Both the position numbers and the translations under genes were made by a program. A stretch of DNA of 15,761 nucleotides from G020354785 sp964534745 (GTDB lineage: Bacteria; Bacteroidota; Bacteroidia; Bacteroidales; UBA10428): assembly GCA_964534745.1 (NCBI GenBank), contig CAZHQW010000065.1:1-15761 (forward strand), given 5' to 3'. Positions 7,434 through 15,317 of the stretch are shown one piece after another (the first letter of the stretch is position 1; every line of letters starts with the position of its first letter). Below the pieces are notes generated by a model. The model was not told the origin of the DNA. It did no database searches and was given only the letters and a program-made list of their open reading frames with translations.

Positions 7434-7485
7434 AGGGACAGCGCCCATAGGGGACTGTCCCCAAAACATGGGCGCTGTCCCCCTA
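7431..7485. repeat. REP-like nested palindrome between convergent genes
   Basis: A perfect 14-bp inverted repeat, GGGACAGCGCCCAT (7435-7448) and its reverse complement (7468-7481), flanks an inner 13-bp palindrome GGGGACTGTCCCC (7450-7462). Allowing one mismatch the outer stem reaches 7431-7485, so that the TAG stop of the plus-strand fusion gene and the TAG stop of minus-strand tsaC form its two ends. The sequence style is that of REP elements moved by REP-associated (IS200/Y1-type) transposases; none is present here. It could also act as a bidirectional transcript-end structure, though no T-tract follows. Confidence 0.75.
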
Positions 7486-8043
7486 TTCCCTCACTACCTG
7501 AACTTCCCCATTCGATCCGAGCTTTATTATACCCGAGGGACTGGTTTTTGTCATATCCTCCTGCCTGTATTTCACCACGTAATCCACGGAATTAATAATT
7601 TCCCTGCTTATTTCTGCGTATGTACGTGCAGCGATAGCCCCGCTTATATTGGCAGAAGTTGATACAACAGGCTTCTTATACTGCTCAATCAGCTTTTTAC
7701 AGAAGCTATCCCTGACTATCCTGATCCCGACCGAACCATCACTGCCAAGCAGGCTGGGGGCAAGATTCCTGGCTCCCGGATAAATTATTGTAAGTGGATT
7801 TTCAGTTACCTCAATTAACTTCCACGCTATATCAGGAACCTCAGCATACAACGGAAGAAGGTTTTTGGAATCCAGCAAAACTAACATTCCTTCCTTGTCC
7901 TCTCTTTTTTTTATTTTATACACCATCCTGACGGCTTTCTCCTCTGTGGCATCACATCCTATTCCCCATATAGTATCGGTAGGATATAGTATTGTGCCTC
8001 CCTGCCGGAGGACCTCCAGAGCCTGCTGAATGTCTTTATCCAC
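7483..8043 (-). CDS. tsaC: L-threonylcarbamoyladenylate synthase, short TsaC/YrdC type
   Basis: This enzyme makes threonylcarbamoyl-AMP from threonine, bicarbonate and ATP, the first step of the universal t6A37 modification of ANN-decoding tRNAs. The 186 residues are a single YrdC domain: LYPTDTIWGIGCDA (19-32), the basic KIKKRE (43-48) that holds phosphate, and STSAN (128-132). The longer Sua5 C-terminal domain is absent, which makes this the TsaC form. The gene is last in a minus-strand operon: its start overlaps the end of the glycosyltransferase gene by 8 nt, which suggests translational coupling. Its TAG stop forms one end of the REP-like palindrome. Confidence 0.94.
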   Translation of the reverse strand: MDKDIQQALEVLRQGGTILYPTDTIWGIGCDATEEKAVRMVYKIKKREDKEGMLVLLDSKNLLPLYAEVPDIAWKLIEVTENPLTIIYPGARNLAPSLLGSDGSVGIRIVRDSFCKKLIEQYKKPVVSTSANISGAIAARTYAEISREIINSVDYVVKYRQEDMTKTSPSGIIKLGSNGEVQVVRE

Positions 8044-9160
8044 TTTTTACCAGATTCTTATAAGCATTAATAATACTGTCAGCCATAGCATCATCGTTAA
8101 ATTTCTGTACATAATCATAGCCCTTGCTGACCATTTTCTTTCGCAGATCCCTGTCTTCGACGGCCTTTTTTATGGCATCTCCCAGTTCCTCAATATTAAG
8201 GGGATCAACATACAAAGAGGAAGGTCCTCCTGCCTCCGGAAAACAACCATATCCTGACGTTATTACCGGGGTCCTCGAATACAGGGCCTCAATAACAGGT
8301 ATTCCAAATCCTTCAAACAGAGAGGGATAAACAAATACCTGCGCTCCCTGGTATATTGCCGGTAAATCCTCATTTGCTATAGATTCCAGGAAATATATTT
8401 CCCTTTTTTCATTTTGGTCAATATATTTTTTTACCTTCCTGTAATAACCTGTCCTTCCTCCTATTGCTACCAGAGGCAGTTTAATCTTCACCGCATCCAT
8501 AGCTTTTAGTAATGACAACAGGTTTTTTCTCTCTTCAATGGTACCTACATACAGGATGTAAGATTCAGGAAATCCGTATTTCTTTCTTGTTTCCTCCCTC
8601 TCCGCTTTATTAAGTTCCTTTCTGAAAACAGGATTACAGGACTGGTATATCACTTTGATCCTTGATTCATCTATTCCAAAAAAGTCTTTAATATCATTTG
8701 CCGTCTGCCGGCTTACAGCTATCACAAGATCGGCAACCTGACAGGCATACCTGAATTTCCGCTTATAAATAATCCTGTCAGCCGGTTTATAAAGATGTGG
8801 GAATCTTAAAAAGATCAGATCGTGAATGGTTACAGCAGTTTTTATACCTGACTTATGAATATTGTAAGGCAGCTCATGACTAAGGCCGTGAAAAACATCA
8901 GGCTTATCTCTTTTTACCTGTCCCGTTAACGAAAAACTTCTCCAGTAGCTTTTAAAACTCCTGCTTATTAATCCTTCCGGTTCTTTAATTATGAATTTTC
9001 CTCCGGCATCACTGAAAAGTGTGCTGTTCTTTGAAGGAGTATATAAAATGTATTCATTTTCAGGATAATACGACTTTAATGCCCTCAGTAAATTCCTGCT
9101 ATAATTTCCCAGTCCGCTTAAATTAGAAAAAGCACGTTTGGCGTCAAAACCGATTTTCAT
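8036..9160 (-). CDS. Glycosyltransferase family 4 (GT-B fold)
   Basis: A 374-residue soluble GT-B glycosyltransferase. The N-terminal domain opens MKIGFDAKRAF with SGLGNYSRNLL, the acceptor-side glycine loop typical of GT4. The C-terminal domain holds ILYVGTIEERKNL and the nucleotide-sugar-binding E-x7-E motif EGFGIPVIE (E283 and E291). GT4 enzymes are retaining and transfer hexoses from NDP-sugars to lipid carriers or glycans, so a role in surface polysaccharide or lipid glycosylation is likely; the sugar and acceptor cannot be read from sequence. It lies 2 nt after dapL and overlaps tsaC by 8 nt, so it is co-transcribed with both. It is not in an obvious polysaccharide cluster, although the sugar-activating fusion gene is close by on the other strand. 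Confidence 0.92.
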   Translation of the reverse strand: MKIGFDAKRAFSNLSGLGNYSRNLLRALKSYYPENEYILYTPSKNSTLFSDAGGKFIIKEPEGLISRSFKSYWRSFSLTGQVKRDKPDVFHGLSHELPYNIHKSGIKTAVTIHDLIFLRFPHLYKPADRIIYKRKFRYACQVADLVIAVSRQTANDIKDFFGIDESRIKVIYQSCNPVFRKELNKAEREETRKKYGFPESYILYVGTIEERKNLLSLLKAMDAVKIKLPLVAIGGRTGYYRKVKKYIDQNEKREIYFLESIANEDLPAIYQGAQVFVYPSLFEGFGIPVIEALYSRTPVITSGYGCFPEAGGPSSLYVDPLNIEELGDAIKKAVEDRDLRKKMVSKGYDYVQKFNDDAMADSIINAYKNLVKSG

Positions 9161-9162
9161 AA

Positions 9163-10395
9163 TTACAGTCTGATATTCTTTATCCTCTCCATAGCTTCAA
9201 TCACATTTTCACGAAGCGCAAAGGCTGAAAACCTCAAAAAACCTTTTCCCGACGGTCCGAAACCTGAACCCGGTGTTGCTACAACGTTTGCTTCTTTCAA
9301 CAGTTTGTCAAAAAGTGCCCAGGAATCATACTTTTTGGCAGATTTTACCCAGACATACGGTGCATTTATTCCTCCATATACCTTAAATGCAAGTCCGGTT
9401 AAATGCTCCCTCATTATCCTCGCGTTTTCCATATAATATTGAATAACCTCACTGATCTCCCTTTTACCCGATTCGGAATAGACTGCATATGCTGCCTTCT
9501 GAACAGGATACGATGTCCCGTTAAATTTTGTCGACTGCCTCCTGTACCATAACGAATGCAAAGGATACCTGCTGCCTCCGGCTTGTGAAACCGTCAGTTC
9601 TTTTGGTATAACAGTATATGCACACCTTGTGCCCGTAAATCCTGCTGTTTTTGAAAAGCTCCTGAACTCAATAGCCACTTTCCGCGCTCCTTCAATCTCA
9701 TATATGGAATGGGGTATGTTATCTTCCTGTATATAAGCCTCATAAGCCGAATCATACAAAATTACAGAATTATTTGCTATAGCGTAGTCAACCCACTTTT
9801 TCAAATCATCCCTTGATGCTGTGGCGCCTGTCGGATTATTCGGGAAACACAGGTATACTATATCTGCCTTTTCTTCCGGCATGTCAGGAATGAAATTGTT
9901 CTCCTCGGTGCACGGCATATAAATGACCCCTTCGAAGTACCCGTTATCCTGTATTTTGCCTGTACGTCCCGCCATTACCGTTGTATCCACATATACCGGG
10001 TATACAGGGTCAGAAATAGCTATCCTGTTATCAATGCCGAATATTTCCTGTATATTACCCGTGTCACTTTTTGAACCGTCAGAAATAAATACCTCGTCAA
10101 TATCTATTTGCACACCCCTGCTGTTATAATCATTCTTTACTATTGCTTCCCTGAGAAATCTGTACCCCTCATAAGGCCCGTAGCCCCTGAATGTTTTTAT
10201 TCTGGACATCTCATCAACACCCTCATGAAATGCCTTGATAACCGAAGGGACCAGGGGAAGAGTAACGTCCCCTATGCCCATCTTTATTATCTTCCTATCC
10301 GGATGGGCGCCTGAGTACTCATTCACCCTCCTTTCAATCTCAGGGAACAGATAGCCTGCTTGCAATTTTAAATAATTTTCGTTTATCTTCGCCAT
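9163..10395 (-). CDS. dapL: LL-diaminopimelate aminotransferase
   Basis: DapL converts tetrahydrodipicolinate to LL-2,6-diaminopimelate in one PLP- and glutamate-dependent step, replacing the DapD-DapC-DapE route to cell-wall DAP and lysine. The 410 residues show the fold-type I aminotransferase signatures and DapL-specific text: KIIKMGIGDVTLPLVPSV (35-52), FRGYGPYEGYRFLREAI (69-85), FPNNPTG (184-190), YDSAYEAY (214-221) and the PLP lysine K249 in FRSFSKTAGFTGTR. No key residue is missing. It heads the operon dapL - glycosyltransferase - tsaC and is divergent from lysA - dapF across 59 bp, so the lysine genes are probably expressed from one shared regulatory region. Confidence 0.95.
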   Translation of the reverse strand: MAKINENYLKLQAGYLFPEIERRVNEYSGAHPDRKIIKMGIGDVTLPLVPSVIKAFHEGVDEMSRIKTFRGYGPYEGYRFLREAIVKNDYNSRGVQIDIDEVFISDGSKSDTGNIQEIFGIDNRIAISDPVYPVYVDTTVMAGRTGKIQDNGYFEGVIYMPCTEENNFIPDMPEEKADIVYLCFPNNPTGATASRDDLKKWVDYAIANNSVILYDSAYEAYIQEDNIPHSIYEIEGARKVAIEFRSFSKTAGFTGTRCAYTVIPKELTVSQAGGSRYPLHSLWYRRQSTKFNGTSYPVQKAAYAVYSESGKREISEVIQYYMENARIMREHLTGLAFKVYGGINAPYVWVKSAKKYDSWALFDKLLKEANVVATPGSGFGPSGKGFLRFSAFALRENVIEAMERIKNIRL

Positions 10396-10427
10396 GATTT
10401 TTTTTTAACGCAGGTAAAGATACTCAA

Positions 10428-10435
10428 CAAATTTA
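10428..10435 (-). promoter_or_regulatory. Probable -7 box of the dapL operon in the dapL-lysA divergent region
   Basis: The minus strand reads TAAATTTG, a perfect TAnnTTTG box, 32 nt upstream of dapL. The whole divergent gap is 59 bp and AT-rich, so the lysA promoter must overlap it or lie within dapL; I see no good plus-strand TAnnTTTG box there. No lysine-riboswitch-sized leader fits in the gap. Confidence 0.45.
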
Positions 10436-10454
10436 AAATAATTTAAATGCCTTA

Positions 10455-11708
10455 ATGAATTACATTAATGCAATAATAAGCAGGGAACTGAACTTCTTCG
10501 GTAATAACAACCCGTTTTACCTTACCGGGAAATACGGCAGTCCTTTATATGTATACAACGAATCAATACTCAGGAGCAGGTGCAAAGAGTTTCTGAAACT
10601 TATCGACTATCCCGGCTTTGTTGTTAACTATTCGCCAAAAGCTAACAACAACATCGAGCTGCTGAAGATTATAAGGGAGGAGGGACTGTGTATAGATGCT
10701 GTTTCCGCAGGCGAAATTTACGTTAACCTTAAAGCGGGCTTCAGTCCTGAACAGATAACTTATGTATGTAACAACGTCACTGCGGAAGAGTTATCATATG
10801 CTGTTCAGTCAGGAGTTAAAATAAGCGTGGACTCCCTTTCCCAGCTGGAGTTATTCGGGAAATTAAATCCGCGTGGTGAAGTAGCGGTGCGTATTAATCC
10901 CGGAATAGGAACAGGACATCACACCAAAGTGATAACAGGGGGACATGGCACAAAATTCGGTATTGATATAACCCATATAGAAGCTGTTAAAAATATACTT
11001 TCAAAGTATAATCTTAAACTTATCGGCATTAACCAGCATATAGGTTCATTGTTTATGGACGCCGAGGCATACCTTGCCAGTTCCGCATTAATACTGGATA
11101 TTGCAATGCAATTTGACAGTCTGAAGTTTATTGATTTTGGAGGTGGATTCGGTATCCCTTACAGGAAGCAAAACAATGAGAAGCGCCTTGACCTTAAGAC
11201 ACTGGGGAAGAAGCTCGGCCAGATGATTGCAAAATGGGCCGAAGCATACGGAAGGCAAGTATCATTTATTGTCGAGCCCGGCAGGTATATTGTTGCCGAA
11301 TGCGGAATACTGCTCGGCACGGTAACCGCAACAAAAGTAACCCATGACATTAAGTATGTCGGTACGGATATCGGATTCAATGTGCTGCCGCGCCCGATGA
11401 TCTACGATTCGCACCATGACATTGAAATATACAGAAAAGATGACAGTCCTTCAAATAACCGTGAAAGTGTGTGGATTGTCGGTAATTTATGTGAAAGCGG
11501 CGATATGGTCGCAAAAGACAGGGATCTTCCGGAAATTCACGAGAATGATATTTTAGGTATTCTCGATTCAGGGGCCTATGCCTTTTCAATGAGCTCAAAC
11601 TATAATAACAGGCTCAGACCTGCTGAAGTGCTTATTGATACCCATGGGAATGACAGGCTTATCAGGAAAAGGGAATCATTTGAAGATTTAGTGGATAATT
11701 TTATTTAG
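10455..11708 (+). CDS. lysA: Diaminopimelate decarboxylase
   Basis: LysA decarboxylates meso-diaminopimelate to L-lysine, using PLP on an alanine-racemase-type barrel. The 417 residues contain the PLP lysine K62 (NYSPKANNN), SVDSLSQLELFG, the RINPG region, HIGS (195-198), the phosphate-binding FGGGFG (228-233), EPGR (274-277), and the C-terminal CESGD (346-350; C346 completes the partner subunit's active site) with GAYAFSM (373-379). The residues therefore support a true decarboxylase, of the subgroup with GTGHHTKVITGG (152-163). It is first in a plus-strand run, 16 nt before the dapF homologue. If that homologue does not make meso-DAP, the substrate must come from an epimerase elsewhere, or this LysA acts on another D-configured amino acid. 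Confidence 0.93.
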   Translation: MNYINAIISRELNFFGNNNPFYLTGKYGSPLYVYNESILRSRCKEFLKLIDYPGFVVNYSPKANNNIELLKIIREEGLCIDAVSAGEIYVNLKAGFSPEQITYVCNNVTAEELSYAVQSGVKISVDSLSQLELFGKLNPRGEVAVRINPGIGTGHHTKVITGGHGTKFGIDITHIEAVKNILSKYNLKLIGINQHIGSLFMDAEAYLASSALILDIAMQFDSLKFIDFGGGFGIPYRKQNNEKRLDLKTLGKKLGQMIAKWAEAYGRQVSFIVEPGRYIVAECGILLGTVTATKVTHDIKYVGTDIGFNVLPRPMIYDSHHDIEIYRKDDSPSNNRESVWIVGNLCESGDMVAKDRDLPEIHENDILGILDSGAYAFSMSSNYNNRLRPAEVLIDTHGNDRLIRKRESFEDLVDNFI

Positions 11709-11724
11709 CTTTATATAATCATTC

Positions 11725-12612
11725 ATGATAGCAATGGAAAAAAATTTCTTTGTAAAATCTCACGGACTGGGAAATGAATATATAGTGCTTGATAGTGAAA
11801 ATATTGGTTTCAGCCTTACCGTAAACGCTATACGACGCCTATGCAATGTTAATTTCGGTATAGGGACAGACGGTGTTTTGCTAAAAGTCCCCTCAACAGA
11901 GGCTGAGTACGGACTGAGAATTTATAACCCCGACGGCTCGGAGGCTGAAAAAAGCGGGAACGGACTGCGGATTTTCTGTAAATTTTTGTATGACTATAGA
12001 TTTACCGTAAATACGAAATTCTCTGTTGAAACTCCCGGGGGCGTTGTCAGGGCAGAGATCATGGAGGCAGAAAACAATCGTGCAAAAACTATCAGAATCG
12101 ATATGGGCAAGGCTATTTTTAATAGCAGGGATATACCAGTTAATTCTGATGAACATGAATTCATTGGCCGTCAAATTAAAGCCGGGGACAGGAAATATGA
12201 GGTCAGCTGTGTATCGGTTGGAAATCCTCACTGCGTGATAATCAAAGATGAACTTGATATCAGTGAAATAAAAAAATACGGCCCCCTGCTTGAAAATAAC
12301 ACTCTTTTCCCAAATCGTATAAATGTGCAGTTTGCAAAGATAATTTCTGACAATCTTGTTGAGATCCTTATATGGGAGAGAGGTGCCGGCTATACCCTTG
12401 CCTCGGGCAGCTCCTCATGTGCTGTTGCCAGTGTACTTGTAAAGCGCGGATTGACTGGCAGGCATCTAATGGTTAAAATGCAGGGTGGACTGCTGACAAT
12501 TGAAGTGGATAATAACTGGAGCCTCCGTATGACAGGGGAAGTACGCGAAATAGCAAGCGGCATACTCTCAGCCGAACTGGTAGACGACCTTGAAAGCGGA
12601 CTGCCGGAGTAG
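11725..12612 (+). CDS. dapF: DapF-family epimerase homologue with both catalytic cysteines replaced by serine
   Basis: DapF interconverts LL- and meso-diaminopimelate without cofactor, using two cysteines as acid and base. The fold and substrate-binding motifs are present: KSHGLGNEYI (11-20), FGIGTDG (44-50), NPDGSEAE (68-75), GNPHC (166-170), RIN (198-200) and ERGAGYTLA (218-226). Yet the first catalytic cysteine (xCGNG in the family) is S77 in KSGNG, and the second (ACGTG) is S227 in ASGSSS; both are plain codons (AGC and TCG), not frame errors. At 295 residues it is slightly longer than usual (~275). The position between lysA and aroA supports a lysine-pathway role, but the two serines make normal DAP epimerisation uncertain. 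A distinct serine-type subfamily is possible. The ATG at 11734 is an alternative start. Confidence 0.85.
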   Translation: MIAMEKNFFVKSHGLGNEYIVLDSENIGFSLTVNAIRRLCNVNFGIGTDGVLLKVPSTEAEYGLRIYNPDGSEAEKSGNGLRIFCKFLYDYRFTVNTKFSVETPGGVVRAEIMEAENNRAKTIRIDMGKAIFNSRDIPVNSDEHEFIGRQIKAGDRKYEVSCVSVGNPHCVIIKDELDISEIKKYGPLLENNTLFPNRINVQFAKIISDNLVEILIWERGAGYTLASGSSSCAVASVLVKRGLTGRHLMVKMQGGLLTIEVDNNWSLRMTGEVREIASGILSAELVDDLESGLPE

Positions 12613-12698
12613 CAAAAGCATATAACTTTTATTTGTATAAAAACCACTGATTAGTTATTTTCGCCGGGAAATTATTCAGCCATTTAATCTGTATTAAA

Positions 12699-13961
12699 TT
12701 GAAAATTAAATCTGTAAAATCACATCTTACCGGTGAAATCCAAATACCGGCATCCAAATCACATACTATACGTGCGCTGGCTATTGCAGGTATGGCTGAA
12801 GGAAAATCCGTTCTGGCAAATCCCTTGATAGCATCCGATACAATATCATGCATAAACGGTATAAAAAAATTCGGAGCAGTTGTTAAAATGAACGGTGATA
12901 TCGAAATAACAGGCATCAAAGGAATATTAAGTCCGCATTGCAAAAAAATCGACGTTGGGAATTCCGGCACAACATTAAGGATATTAACCGCCCTGGCAGC
13001 CCTGGCTTCACATCCCGTAACATTTGACGGAGATGCATCTATAAGGAAAAGGCATATGATTCCTTTACTTTCTGCACTGGAAAACCTCGGCGTGGAAATA
13101 AATTCAACAAACGGCAAATGTCCGTTTACAGTCAGGGGCCCGGTAAAAGGAGGAAAAACAACTGTAAATGGTATAAGTTCGCAGTTTATCACTGCGCTGC
13201 TGATCGCATGTCCCCTGGCAGAGGCTGATACTGAAATAATTGTTGAAAATCTTCATGAAAGGCCCTATCTGGAAATAACCCTTGACTGGCTTAATAGACA
13301 GGGAATACAATACGAAAATAAGGGACTTGACTGGTTTAAAGTAAAGGGGGGACAGCAATATAAATCATATACACGGGCTATCCCCGCAGATTTTTCTTCT
13401 GCTACTTTTTCATTATGTGCAGCTGCCATAGCAGGTTCGGACGTACTAATAAAGGGACTGGATTTTTCAGATCACCAGGGGGACAAGAATGTATTCGGAT
13501 ATATCGAAAAGATGGGGGCCCTGATAAAACACACAAGTAAAGGGGTTCTTGTCAGCAATAATAAACTCAGCGGTATAGAAATAGATATGAACGCTACACC
13601 TGATGCATTGCCTGCCCTGGCTGTTGTTGCATGCTTTGCCGGGGGCAAAACGCGCCTTTATAATGTCGCCCAGGCCCGGCTTAAAGAATGTGACAGGATA
13701 AGTGCCATAGCCACCGAACTTAAAAAGATGAACGCCCGCGTGGAGGAGCTTGAAGACGGACTGGTAATAGGGAAAAGTAACCTTAAAGGTGCAAACGTTT
13801 GCGGATACGATGATCACCGCATGGTTATGGCTCTGACTATAGCCGGACTGGCTTCTGAAGGTGAGACTGTTGTGGATTCCGCCGAATCTGTAAACATCAC
13901 CTATCCCTCTTTTATCGAAGACATGAAGAGACTGGGAGCAAATGTTAAACTGATAAACTAA
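12699..13961 (+). CDS. aroA: 3-phosphoshikimate 1-carboxyvinyltransferase (EPSP synthase)
   Basis: AroA transfers the enolpyruvyl group of phosphoenolpyruvate to shikimate 3-phosphate. The 420 residues keep the binding residues known from the E. coli enzyme: K20, S21 and R25 (ASKSHTIRA), GNSGTT (87-92), the arginine of SIRKRHM (114-120; the family usually has RxRPM, so proline is histidine here), SSQ (160-162), D302 (TPDALP), E330 and R333 (KECDRI) and R374 (DDHRM). This is a complete two-domain enzyme, not a MurA. The start is TTG, directly before KIKSVKSHLTGEIQIPASKS; there is no in-frame ATG upstream. It follows the dapF homologue after 86 bp and precedes the aroC homologue by 36 bp, so it probably belongs to the same transcript. 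Because its partner AroC is abnormal, a relative of shikimate 3-phosphate as substrate cannot be excluded. Confidence 0.9.
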   Translation: MKIKSVKSHLTGEIQIPASKSHTIRALAIAGMAEGKSVLANPLIASDTISCINGIKKFGAVVKMNGDIEITGIKGILSPHCKKIDVGNSGTTLRILTALAALASHPVTFDGDASIRKRHMIPLLSALENLGVEINSTNGKCPFTVRGPVKGGKTTVNGISSQFITALLIACPLAEADTEIIVENLHERPYLEITLDWLNRQGIQYENKGLDWFKVKGGQQYKSYTRAIPADFSSATFSLCAAAIAGSDVLIKGLDFSDHQGDKNVFGYIEKMGALIKHTSKGVLVSNNKLSGIEIDMNATPDALPALAVVACFAGGKTRLYNVAQARLKECDRISAIATELKKMNARVEELEDGLVIGKSNLKGANVCGYDDHRMVMALTIAGLASEGETVVDSAESVNITYPSFIEDMKRLGANVKLIN

Positions 13962-13997
13962 ATAAAATAATAGTAAATAACCTTAAAACCAGAAAAT

Positions 13998-15317
13998 ATG
14001 TTAGGATGCACATATGGAATATTGTTCAAAACAACTGTTGCCGGCGGTTCCTACCAGGAAGGATTATCAATTAATATCCAGGGAGTCCCCCCGGGATACA
14101 TGTTCAGTGAAGAAGAAATTTATACCGAATTGATGCTCAGAAAACCAGGCCAGGGAGAGCTTACCTCTCCCAGAAGAGAGCCTGATGTACCCATTATTTA
14201 CAGCGGTGTAAACGCTGCCGATACCATGCCCGGATTTTCAAACAAAGGATATACCAACGGCACTCCTTTTGTAATTCTAATCCCCAACCTTGACAGGCAT
14301 TTCGAACATATAGAACAATACAGGGTAACAAACCGTACCCCGCGGCCCGGACACGCATCATATGCATCGTATCAGAAATACGGTGAGTGGGACGATTCAA
14401 TAGGAGCAGGATTTTTCAGCGGCCGCTACACATCTTGTATTGTTGCGGCAGGGTGCATTGCCAAAAGAATACTTAAAAACCATGGAATAGAAGTTACTGC
14501 TTACGTCAGGGAAGCCGCAGGAGTGAGTATGGGCGATATACCTGTTGAAGAAATAAGGAAAAAAGCAGCTGCTTACCGCCAGGTAAGGAAAAAATATGAT
14601 CCTATATACCAGTATCTTTTTGCTTCGGGAAAATACAGTCCCGATTTACGCTTTCTGGAAAAGACAGCTATACTGGCAACCCTGGAGAACAGGATCCCTG
14701 ACATACCAAAACCGGTATTCGATGAAGCAGAGATAAGGGAGAAATACGAAATCAATCCGAGTCTGTTCTGCCCTGACCTTGAAGCTGCCGATGCTATGAA
14801 TAAAGAGATAATACGTATTATGAACGAAGGAGATTCTTCAGGAGGAACAGTTGAGGTTGTTGTCTCCGGCGTCCCCGCCGGTATAGGCGAACCTGTCTTT
14901 AATAAACTCGACGGGGAGCTTGGAAAGCTGATGAGCATCGGTACCATCAAAGCGGTTGAAATAGGTTGTGGCACAAGGGCAGCAAAAATGACCGGCTCAC
15001 AATGCAATGACGCTATGAGAGTTAAAAACGGGAAAGTAATGTTTACTTCCAATAATGCAGGAGGCATAACAGGGGGACTGGCAACCGGACAGGATATAAT
15101 TGCCAGGGTAACTGTAAAACCAACACCTACTATCGCCAAGCCCCAGCTTACTATTGATAAGGTAAGCCTTGAGAATAAACAACTTGCTGCCGTAACAAGG
15201 CGCGATCCAACAATAGTTGCACGCGTATGGCCCGTGGTTGAAGCTTTTACAGCACTGATAATTCTTGATAACTACGCTCAGCACCTTGGATATGAAGCAC
15301 TGAAGCCCCGTAAATAA
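13998..15317 (+). CDS. aroC: Divergent chorismate synthase homologue lacking the GESHG histidine
   Basis: Chorismate synthase removes phosphate from EPSP by 1,4-elimination using reduced FMN. Family text is clear: GVPPG (29-33), LRKPGQGELTSPRREPD (47-63), PRPGHASY (115-122, keeping the His106-equivalent H119), FFSGRYT (139-145), VSGVPAGIGEPVFNKLD (289-305), SNNAGGITGG (351-360) and RRDP (401-404, keeping the catalytic aspartate). But the N-terminal TTFGESHG signature reads TTVAGGSYQ: the glutamate is glycine and the catalytic histidine (His17 of the Neurospora enzyme) is Y19. In addition about 70 residues (roughly 184-257) are inserted before the conserved FCPD, giving 439 residues against ~360 usual. 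It may be a working variant, an inactive paralogue, or an enzyme for another enolpyruvyl substrate. It sits 36 bp after aroA and ends the operon. Confidence 0.82.
   Translation: MLGCTYGILFKTTVAGGSYQEGLSINIQGVPPGYMFSEEEIYTELMLRKPGQGELTSPRREPDVPIIYSGVNAADTMPGFSNKGYTNGTPFVILIPNLDRHFEHIEQYRVTNRTPRPGHASYASYQKYGEWDDSIGAGFFSGRYTSCIVAAGCIAKRILKNHGIEVTAYVREAAGVSMGDIPVEEIRKKAAAYRQVRKKYDPIYQYLFASGKYSPDLRFLEKTAILATLENRIPDIPKPVFDEAEIREKYEINPSLFCPDLEAADAMNKEIIRIMNEGDSSGGTVEVVVSGVPAGIGEPVFNKLDGELGKLMSIGTIKAVEIGCGTRAAKMTGSQCNDAMRVKNGKVMFTSNNAGGITGGLATGQDIIARVTVKPTPTIAKPQLTIDKVSLENKQLAAVTRRDPTIVARVWPVVEAFTALIILDNYAQHLGYEALKPRK

Noticed and set aside
10396..10454. A lysine riboswitch or leader between dapL and lysA.
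   Set aside because: The gap is 59 bp, far too short for the lysine riboswitch, and no hairpin of note is present.
11725..12612. Frameshift or sequencing error as the cause of the missing DapF cysteines.
   Set aside because: The frame is continuous, flanking motifs are in register, and the two serine codons (AGC and TCG) sit in intact local motifs at separate sites.
12629..13192. Long open frame on the minus strand opposite aroA (187 codons).
   Set aside because: It lies wholly antisense to the well-supported aroA, its product has no recognisable motif, and it reads as the low-complexity shadow of the aroA codons.
13346..13356. GGGGGGACAGC in aroA resembling the REP arm.
   Set aside because: Only about 9-10 bases match, with no palindrome nearby; it lies in coding sequence for KGGQQ and is likely chance.
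14573..15139. Long open frame on the minus strand inside aroC (188 codons).
   Set aside because: It is antisense to the aroC homologue, whose conserved motifs cover the same bases; the product is rich in Ser/Pro/Ile as expected for a shadow frame.
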